10,307 nt of DNA from an uncultured Deinococcales bacterium (lineage in GTDB: Bacteria; Deinococcota; Deinococci; Deinococcales; Trueperaceae). Location: positions 1 to 10,307 of the forward strand of contig CALGZD010000423.1 of NCBI GenBank assembly GCA_937934635.1. Reading direction: 5' to 3'. The position numbers and the translations under genes were made by a program. Under the pieces are notes generated by a model. The model was not told the origin of the DNA, did no database searches, and worked only from the letters and a program-made list of their open reading frames with translations. Shown in pieces: positions 5,835 to 10,307 of the stretch; positions within the stretch are counted from its first letter, which is position 1; every line of letters starts with the position of its first letter.

Positions 5835-6044
5835 TCAATCCGTTGTAAAGTCTAGTGCTTTAACAAGTGGTTGCGTCCCATTTGAGGTTGGAAATAGTTC
5901 TAGCGTTTCCACATAATATTCACCTGTGTTAAATGAGTTTGTTGCTACTTGTAGCCGACACTCCGCATACCTTAAATACGTTTTTTGAACATTTAAAATT
6001 TGCGTCAGGGGCAGCGAATAGTCATTTTTTAGTAAATTAAGGTA
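5835..6044 (-). pseudogene. 3' remnant of an unidentified coding sequence (69 codons, no start)
   Basis: On the minus strand a frame is open from just after a TAA (6047-6045) to a TGA at 5837-5835, with no ATG anywhere in it. It reads like real protein: NDYSLPLTQILNVQKTYLRY, then AECRLQVATNSFNTGEYYVE, then TLELFPTSNGTQPLVKALDF and TTD. The length without a stop in AT-rich DNA and the balanced composition favour a decayed 3' end over chance, but I do not recognise the family; an envelope or pilin-like protein is only a guess. The fragment overlaps the partial repeat at 5901-5940. It could alternatively be a chance open frame within a repeat. Confidence 0.4.
5901..5940. repeat. Diverged third match to the left end of the MITE-like element
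   Basis: TAGCGTTTCCAC (5901-5912) is identical to the outer 12 bases of copy 1, beginning at the same terminal TA. Over 40 aligned bases without gaps 25 match copy 1, including TAA and TGAGTT near the far end in register. The right half of the element is absent. It may be a decayed or truncated copy, or the source sequence from which the element end derived. Confidence 0.45.
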
Positions 6045-6228
6045 TTAAAGAGTGTTGTTATAAAAACTCATGAAAAATAAGCGTTTTGAGCCTTATTGAG
6101 CTGGTTCACTAAGTAATGAGATGCTAGTCTATACAGCTAAGAAAAGTGTATATTTCGTGTCTAGGACGGGAATAATCCTATTTATCCATTATTCCTCAAA
6201 ATCACAATATTGGGGTGCGGAGTCTCGG
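5955..6228. repeat. Inverted pair of 17-bp sequences flanking a 240-bp AT-rich segment
   Basis: CCGACACTCCGCATACC (5955-5971) and GGGGTGCGGAGTCTCGG (6212-6228) are inverted repeats matching at 14 of 17 positions, with ACTCCGCA perfect. The right arm ends 3 bp before MITE-like copy 2, and the left arm lies inside the decayed reading frame. They could be terminal repeats of an older element or an inverted duplication. Confidence 0.4.
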
Positions 6229-6231
6229 TTG

Positions 6232-6350
6232 TAGCGTTTCCAAGTAACACAAGTAACACAAGTAACAACTGTACACACTAAGTGAATTAACTCTTACTCG
6301 TTACGAAGATCGCCGATTCACTGCTGTTGCAGTGAATCGTGGAACTGCTA
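6232..6350. mobile_element. MITE-like element, copy 2 (119 bp)
   Basis: Second full copy, in the same orientation as the one at 4738-4838, with the same terminal TA and the same right-end repeat CGTGGAACTGCTA. The perfect hairpin CGATTCACTGC / GCAGTGAATCG is kept at 6314-6324 and 6329-6339. It is 18 bp longer because CAAGTAACA is repeated three times in tandem (6241-6267), where copy 1 has a single unit CACGTAACA. Outside that expansion only four substitutions separate the copies. Flanking sequences are unrelated to those of copy 1, which places the borders precisely. Confidence 0.75.
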
Positions 6351-6360
6351 GAATTAAGTG

Positions 6361-6382
6361 GAATTGGTATTAATACCAATTC
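6361..6382. repeat. 22-bp perfect palindrome
   Basis: GAATTGGTATT is followed immediately by its exact complement AATACCAATTC with no spacer. It lies 10 bp beyond MITE-like copy 2 and about 40 bp past the desaturase stop codon. It could be a symmetric protein site, a cruciform-forming sequence or an element end; no U-tract follows, so an intrinsic terminator is unlikely. Confidence 0.6.
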
Positions 6383-6421
6383 AAGCCTCGGGTTATTCCT
6401 CAGCCCTGTTCATTAAAAAAG

Positions 6422-7858
6422 TCAAACAGTTTTTTGAGCTAGTAAATTAGCAGCATGTTTACCAGATAACAAACTTAACGGTATTCCCCCACCAGGATGC
6501 ACACTTCCACCTGCTAAGAGCAGATTAGAAACACCTTTTAGTGTTTGCTTAGGTCTTATGGTACTAAGCAATGAATGTGGTGCAGTGCCGTAGATACTGC
6601 CGTAACTGGCCAGTAGTTCTAAATGTGTTGGGGGTACAAAATGTTTGCTTTCAATAACATCAACTAAATTAAAACCACGTTTTTTCAGCTCACTTAAGAC
6701 CACCTCGCTATAGCGCATATAGTCTTCTCGACTAAAGCGTTGTCCTGAGATTCTGACGGGTGGAGCATTGACCATCAAAAAACAATTTTCTGCGCCTAGA
6801 GGAGCATCTAAAGCATTTGCTTTACTACTGCTAGAAAGGTAAACAGTCGGATCATGACTTAATTTGCCTTGCTCTATGGCTGCAAACTCTGCCTTGTAGT
6901 CTTTTGAAAAGGTGATATTGTGGTGTGCTAAATCTTGTTGAGGTTCTTTAAGACCAAGGAGTAGGACAAGACCTGATAGGGAGGGCTCGAGCCTTCTCCC
7001 CCACCCCTCACGCCCCAATAACTGCTGTGTCCTCACAATATCCAACGTAGAGACTACAAAATCTGCCTGATAGCTTCCTTGAGTCGTCTCTACTGTCTTT
7101 ACAACACCATTAACATGAACTAGCTTCTCGACTTCACATCTTGTTTGAATAGTCACACCAAGCGATTCAGCAAGCCCCTTTAAAGCCTTTACCAACTCAT
7201 ATATGCCCCCTTTTGGATAGTAAACACCCAAACCAAGCTCAACCCAAGCAATGTTGTGTAAAACCGCAGGAGCTTTATAGGGATTAGCACCAAAATAAGT
7301 TGCAAAACGCAAAAAGAACTGCTGCAACTTCTCACTTGCACCAAAGTGCTTAAGAAGCTGTATGAGACTCTTAGTGGGGTGTGCGCTCAAGCCTGAAGTC
7401 ACACCGTAACGCATTAGTTGCATAAGTGACGGCGCCTGCTGAAACAAAAAGGTATTCGCCGCACCTTCATAGAGTGTCTTGGCTTCTTCTTTTAAGGCAA
7501 CATAAGCTTTTGCATCCGCAGCATCTAGCTGAGAGGTTGTAAACTCATCATCTTTTGAAACATCCCAAACAAAACCATCAGGATAGAAGTAGCGACATAG
7601 TGGATCAACTGCCTCATATTCAAGAGGGCAAGGCTGATTTGCTTGCACAAATATATCTTCAAAGACCTCTGGCAAGGTAAATACACTCGGACCTGTATCA
7701 AAGCGATAGCCATGTTCTCTTACTTCGCTTGCTTTACCACCCAAATGCCCAAGCTGCTCAAGCAACGTCACTTCATGCCCTTGAAGTGCGACATGAATAG
7801 CAGCAGATAAACCTGCAAAACCGCCTCCAAGAACAAGTACTTTTTTAGTCTTAGTCAT
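6422..7858 (-). CDS. CrtI/CrtD-family carotenoid desaturase (FAD-dependent)
   Basis: A 478-aa FAD-dependent amine-oxidase-fold protein of the phytoene desaturase family. The N-terminal Rossmann motif is G11-G-G-F-A-G16 with the ribose-binding acidic residue E34 after VTLLE, then L-G-G-K-A and the Y-R-F-D-T-G-P-S segment. The C-terminal FAD motif is L-L-A-G-G-S-V-H454-P-G-G-G-I-P-L. The family covers phytoene desaturase (CrtI), the 3',4'-desaturase CrtD and ketolase- or isomerase-like relatives. Placement after cruF, an acyltransferase and a glycosyltransferase makes a CrtD-like 3',4'-desaturation of a 1'-hydroxylated carotenoid the best guess, but the reaction is not proven by sequence. Its ATG overlaps the glycosyltransferase stop as ATGA. 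It is the last gene of the operon. Family secure, subfamily moderate. Confidence 0.85.
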   Translation of the reverse strand: MTKTKKVLVLGGGFAGLSAAIHVALQGHEVTLLEQLGHLGGKASEVREHGYRFDTGPSVFTLPEVFEDIFVQANQPCPLEYEAVDPLCRYFYPDGFVWDVSKDDEFTTSQLDAADAKAYVALKEEAKTLYEGAANTFLFQQAPSLMQLMRYGVTSGLSAHPTKSLIQLLKHFGASEKLQQFFLRFATYFGANPYKAPAVLHNIAWVELGLGVYYPKGGIYELVKALKGLAESLGVTIQTRCEVEKLVHVNGVVKTVETTQGSYQADFVVSTLDIVRTQQLLGREGWGRRLEPSLSGLVLLLGLKEPQQDLAHHNITFSKDYKAEFAAIEQGKLSHDPTVYLSSSSKANALDAPLGAENCFLMVNAPPVRISGQRFSREDYMRYSEVVLSELKKRGFNLVDVIESKHFVPPTHLELLASYGSIYGTAPHSLLSTIRPKQTLKGVSNLLLAGGSVHPGGGIPLSLLSGKHAANLLAQKTV

Positions 7859-8979
7859 GAATACTGTCTAGCTTTCCACACATATGCCCCTTTGCTTCGC
7901 AAAGCACGTCCTGCAATTTGGAACAGTGGCACAAATACTAAAGCTTGCAATGGGAACTCCCAAATATTACGTCCAGTTTTAGCACAACTCAAAAACCTGA
8001 TACCTAATGAAAGACAAGCTGGTAATAGCCAAAGCGGATTAACAAGGACTAACAACCAGCTAAAACTGCTTGATAATGAAGTCATAAATACAGACAGTAC
8101 AAGAAAGATGCGACTCTGACTGTGTGCTGCCAAGATATTTTTGCTAAAGCCCTGAAGCACATCTTGTCTAGTTCGATACATTCTTGTAGAAATCAGCTCT
8201 CCTCCAACAGCTAAGGCAACCTTTCCACCAACACGCTTAGCAGCCTGTCCCATGCGTACATCTTCTAAGACTTCATCTTTAAAGGCAGCATGTCCGCCAA
8301 CCTTGTCATAACAGTCTCGACGCCACATCATGAGTTGTCCGTTACCTGCTGAAAATGCAGCCAAAGGACTATACTTCACCCCCAAATAGGGCAAGCAAGC
8401 AAGCAAAATAGTGTCAATAATCGGAACTGTCAAACGTTCATAAAAGCTTTTAGTTATCTGCTTTGGCCAAAGGCTTACAAAATCTGCTTTTTGAGCATCC
8501 ATGAAGTTTAAAAGGCTAGCTAAAGTATCTTTTTGCCAAAAGACATCAGCATCTGTAAAAATAAGAATATCGCCTTTAGCAACTTGTGAAAGTTGATGAC
8601 AAGCCCAATTTTTCCCACCCCATCCCTGAGGTAAAGCCTGACCTTGAATAAGCTGAATCGTCCCTTCTTCAGCATAAAGCTTTAGAAAATCACTCGTACC
8701 ATCAGTTGATTCATCGTCAAGAATAATAATGTCTATATTTATATTGCTATGTTGTACAACGATACCGTCTAAAGTTTCTGGTAAATTATCGATTTCGTTC
8801 CGTACTGGAATTAGAATACTGACTTTGGTTTTTTGGATACTATTTTCACCCGCAACAGACTTCAATTTTGGGAAAAAGTATAAATTCGAAAGCAGTGTTA
8901 GTACCTGTATCAAAACAAAGACTACCGAAAGGATAAGTAGCACATTTAAAATTTGCTGCACAATATCTACAATAAACAT
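7855..8979 (-). CDS. Family-2 membrane glycosyltransferase, probably carotenoid glycosyltransferase (CruC/CruG-like)
   Basis: A 374-aa inverting GT-A glycosyltransferase. An N-terminal membrane segment (about 8-36) is followed by the GT2 core: V-S-I-L-I-P-V-R-N-E at 53-62, D-D-E-S-T-D-G-T at 88-95, the metal-binding F-T-D-A-D145 and the acidic pair E239-D240 followed by V-R-M-G. R-T-R-Q-D-V-L-Q-G at about 269-277 sits where GT2 enzymes have their Q/RxxRW-like motif. Two or three hydrophobic segments (about 290-330 and 342-358) anchor the C-terminus. In cyanobacteria CruG and in green sulfur bacteria CruC, such enzymes put a sugar on the hydroxyl made by CruF or CrtC. The sugar and exact position are not readable here. 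It starts 16 nt after the acyltransferase stop and overlaps the desaturase by 4 nt. A GCAA x4 run lies at 8391-8406. Confidence 0.85.
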   Translation of the reverse strand: MFIVDIVQQILNVLLILSVVFVLIQVLTLLSNLYFFPKLKSVAGENSIQKTKVSILIPVRNEIDNLPETLDGIVVQHSNINIDIIILDDESTDGTSDFLKLYAEEGTIQLIQGQALPQGWGGKNWACHQLSQVAKGDILIFTDADVFWQKDTLASLLNFMDAQKADFVSLWPKQITKSFYERLTVPIIDTILLACLPYLGVKYSPLAAFSAGNGQLMMWRRDCYDKVGGHAAFKDEVLEDVRMGQAAKRVGGKVALAVGGELISTRMYRTRQDVLQGFSKNILAAHSQSRIFLVLSVFMTSLSSSFSWLLVLVNPLWLLPACLSLGIRFLSCAKTGRNIWEFPLQALVFVPLFQIAGRALRSKGAYVWKARQYS

Positions 8980-8995
8980 TTCTACTCAAACTCAG

Positions 8996-9766
8996 CTATT
9001 TATCTGATTGTTTAACTTGTCTAATTGACTGTCCAAAAGCTAGAACCCTAGCTATACGCTCATCAATTCGGGCTCTAGGTGCTTGCCAAACTGTGTATCC
9101 TTCTTCTATTGGCTCTTCAGGTGGCAAACTTGCTATGTCTTTATCTAGTTCATCTAACAAACGGTTCATCACCTGCATATAGTCTTCAGATATTTCTGAA
9201 GAAAAATCAATTGCCTCACCAAAATTCAAGAAAACTTCAGGCAACTGAGCACCACGAAATACAGTTCTAATAGCAAGTGGCACAACAGGTACTGCTGCCT
9301 TTTCAGAAAAATAATCAAGCCCTTTTTCAATAGCCTGTACTTTGGTTGCTTGTCTTATGCCACCTTCTGGAAAAATAACAAGAACACTCGGTTCATTACG
9401 TCTCAGTTCATTACGTCTCAGTTCATTAGGCTTTAGAAAACGCAAAGCAGCACGAATTTCCGAAGTTCCCAGCGCCCCTAAATGCCTAAAAAAGTAAAAC
9501 TTGGCAAGCTGTACTTCATCCATTAACACTCTAAAATCACAACCTAGCCTTCTGGTAATAAACCAAAGCATGTAGGCGTCCCACCAACTGTGGTGGTTAG
9601 GTGCAAGAATGTAATTTCCTTTTGGCAGATTCTCTATAGTACCTTTAAGCCAAACAGCATGAATGTTTTTTCTAACTGAGCGCATAATGATGCCTTTGGT
9701 CATCGCAGCCATTAGCAGGCTAATACGCTCTCGAAGACCTTTAGACACGCTTGCTAAAAAATTCAC
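8996..9766 (-). CDS. PlsC-like (AGPAT superfamily) acyltransferase, probably acylating a carotenoid glycoside
   Basis: A 256-aa acyltransferase. The catalytic HX4D motif is N57-H58-H-S-W-W-D63, and the substrate-binding motif is F132-P-E-G-G136. A hydrophobic stretch around 64-72 and a central V-P-V-V-P-L-A-I strand (about 149-156) complete the fold. I chose the GTG at 9766, one nt after the cruF stop; ATG codons at residues 19, 22 and 28 are alternatives and no clear ribosome site decides. The superfamily makes phosphatidic acid, but in carotenoid clusters related enzymes (CruD in Chlorobaculum) add a fatty acid to the sugar. The neighbours support that role here; a plain phospholipid role is the alternative. 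Residues 114-123 contain a duplicated NELRR unit caused by a 15-bp tandem repeat just before the FPEGG strand. Confidence 0.82.
   Translation of the reverse strand: MNFLASVSKGLRERISLLMAAMTKGIIMRSVRKNIHAVWLKGTIENLPKGNYILAPNHHSWWDAYMLWFITRRLGCDFRVLMDEVQLAKFYFFRHLGALGTSEIRAALRFLKPNELRRNELRRNEPSVLVIFPEGGIRQATKVQAIEKGLDYFSEKAAVPVVPLAIRTVFRGAQLPEVFLNFGEAIDFSSEISEDYMQVMNRLLDELDKDIASLPPEEPIEEGYTVWQAPRARIDERIARVLAFGQSIRQVKQSDK
9391..9428 (-). repeat. In-frame 15-bp tandem duplication inside the acyltransferase gene
   Basis: GTTCATTACGTCTCA occurs perfectly at 9391-9405 and 9406-9420, followed by a partial third unit GTTCATTA (9421-9428). In the protein this gives NELRR-NELRR-NE at residues 114-125. 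The reading frame is kept. It sits in the loop before the FPEGG motif, where length changes may be tolerated. Confidence 0.9.
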
Positions 9767-9767
9767 T

Positions 9768-10307
9768 TTAGTTTTGGAACTGAAACCAGTTCCAAGTTTG
9801 TCCTATTGAGCGAAAAGGAATGAGCAGTAAAGCCATAAATATAAACAGTAACAGCGCAGCGAATGGCAGAGAGAAAACTAAAAGTCCAACTATCATTAAA
9901 AAGATTTGAATTGCAAAGAGCACACGGATAGCATTCGATGTGTCGGTGAAGAGGCGAGGCTCGAGCCAACCCAATAGTTTCATCAACATCCAGCCTGCCA
10001 AATACCAGCCGATAAAATTAGAAATAGGAATGCCATAGTAAAGTCCTCGTTCGAATTCCCAAAACCCTTGCGAAACCATCAGCGGGTCAAGTCCAACATC
10101 CCAAGCAACCAATACAAGCGGTGCTAGCCACAAGCGCCCACGCACAGGGCTTGCAAGCAACGCACATATGCAAAAGCTCCACCAGCCCAAAGGCACAAGC
10201 AAAGGCACACCAAACAAACTCAAAGCTTTCGGTGAATAGTCATAATGCCCAAAAGGCACACCTGTTGTCTTACCAACCCATTCGATAGCAAAACCAAAAA
10301 CTAGCGC
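9768..10307 (-). CDS. cruF: Carotenoid 1',2'-hydratase, CruF family (5' end outside the window)
   Basis: The last 179 codons of a gene whose start lies beyond the right edge; the frame is open to base 10307, and a GTG at 10259 is internal. The protein is a polytopic membrane protein with about five hydrophobic segments. Diagnostic residues of the CruF/carotenoid biosynthesis protein family are visible: F-A-I-E-W-V-G-K-T-T-G-V-P-F-G-H-Y-D-Y near the visible start, V-P-L-G-W-W, the segment W-D-V-G-L-D-P-L-M, and G-I-P-I-S-N-F-I-G-W. Known members (Deinococcus radiodurans DR0091, cyanobacterial CruF) add water across the C-1',2' double bond of an acyclic psi end. It is the first gene seen of the leftward operon and its stop lies 1 nt before the acyltransferase GTG. 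Confidence 0.88.
   Translation of the reverse strand, partial: ALVFGFAIEWVGKTTGVPFGHYDYSPKALSLFGVPLLVPLGWWSFCICALLASPVRGRLWLAPLVLVAWDVGLDPLMVSQGFWEFERGLYYGIPISNFIGWYLAGWMLMKLLGWLEPRLFTDTSNAIRVLFAIQIFLMIVGLLVFSLPFAALLLFIFMALLLIPFRSIGQTWNWFQFQN

Larger units (their letters stand above)
5669..6421. other. Intergenic region between the Crp/FNR gene and the desaturase gene, with repeats and a gene remnant
   Basis: This 753-bp region contains no intact gene. It holds the upstream control region of the regulator (5669-5780), a 69-codon decayed reading frame, a partial and a full MITE-like copy, and several inverted repeats, listed separately. A small hairpin GGAATAAT/ATTATTCC (6169-6176 and 6188-6195) is also present. 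The decapeptide-sized DNA repeat TATTAATACC occurs at 5816-5825 and 6368-6377, bracketing the disturbed part. A T6 tract follows the desaturase stop codon on the minus strand (6420-6415), but I see no strong hairpin before it. Confidence 0.5.

Noticed and set aside
7525..7713. Minus-strand 62-codon ORF in another frame of the desaturase gene
   Set aside because: It overlaps the conserved N-terminal part of a well-supported gene and shows no domain.
7892..8119. Plus-strand 75-codon ORF opposite the glycosyltransferase
   Set aside because: It is an antisense shadow of the C-terminal membrane region.
8729..9007. Plus-strand 92-codon ORF opposite the start of the glycosyltransferase
   Set aside because: It is the complement of a hydrophobic N-terminus and the GT2 core, without its own signals.
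9079..9270. Plus-strand 63-codon ORF opposite the acyltransferase
   Set aside because: It is antisense to a gene with intact catalytic motifs and its leucine-rich start is a by-product.
9763..9969. Minus-strand 68-codon ORF in another frame of cruF
   Set aside because: The CruF frame carries the family residues; this one has no recognisable content.

Overview
The window (AT-rich, roughly 40% G+C by eye) looks like a chromosomal segment of a diderm bacterium of the Deinococcota (Deinococcus-Thermus), probably a low-GC and possibly marine lineage. The clearest pointers are a Crp/FNR regulator that closely resembles the Thermus SdrP / Deinococcus DdrI type, an Omp85/BamA protein with about six POTRA domains, and a carotenoid operon containing a CruF-type 1',2'-hydratase. 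The assignment is inference from family resemblance.

Positions 1-862 (minus strand) hold a tightly packed operon. It runs from a small cupin, through a 120-aa protein of the family usually mislabelled 'N-acetylglutamate synthase', into the first 39 codons of a Cys/Met-metabolism PLP enzyme. That last start overlaps the preceding gene by 17 nt. A 363-bp divergent intergenic region follows, carrying phased 11/12-bp direct repeats, and then bamA (1226-3982, plus). A strong bidirectional terminator separates bamA from the convergent HU gene (4064-4351, minus).

Positions 4352-6421 are mostly non-coding apart from the Crp/FNR regulator gene (5030-5668, minus). The two gaps around it are full of structure: two 97%-identical copies of a MITE-like element (4738-4838 and 6232-6350) with imperfect terminal inverted repeats, TA at both ends and an internal 11-bp hairpin; a diverged third fragment; several other inverted repeats and a 22-bp perfect palindrome; 11-bp periodic repeats upstream of the regulator; and a 69-codon open stretch without a start codon that looks like the 3' end of a decayed gene.

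Positions 6422-10307 (minus strand) form a four-gene carotenoid-tailoring operon transcribed leftwards: cruF (5' end outside the window), a PlsC-like acyltransferase, a family-2 glycosyltransferase and a CrtI/CrtD-type desaturase, with 1-nt, 16-nt and overlapping junctions. The expected logic is hydration at C-1',2', 3',4'-desaturation, glycosylation of the new hydroxyl and acylation of the sugar, giving a membrane-anchored carotenoid glycoside ester. No transposase, CRISPR array, tRNA or rRNA was seen. The most novel material is the repeat family and the unusual number of short tandem duplications, not a new protein system.
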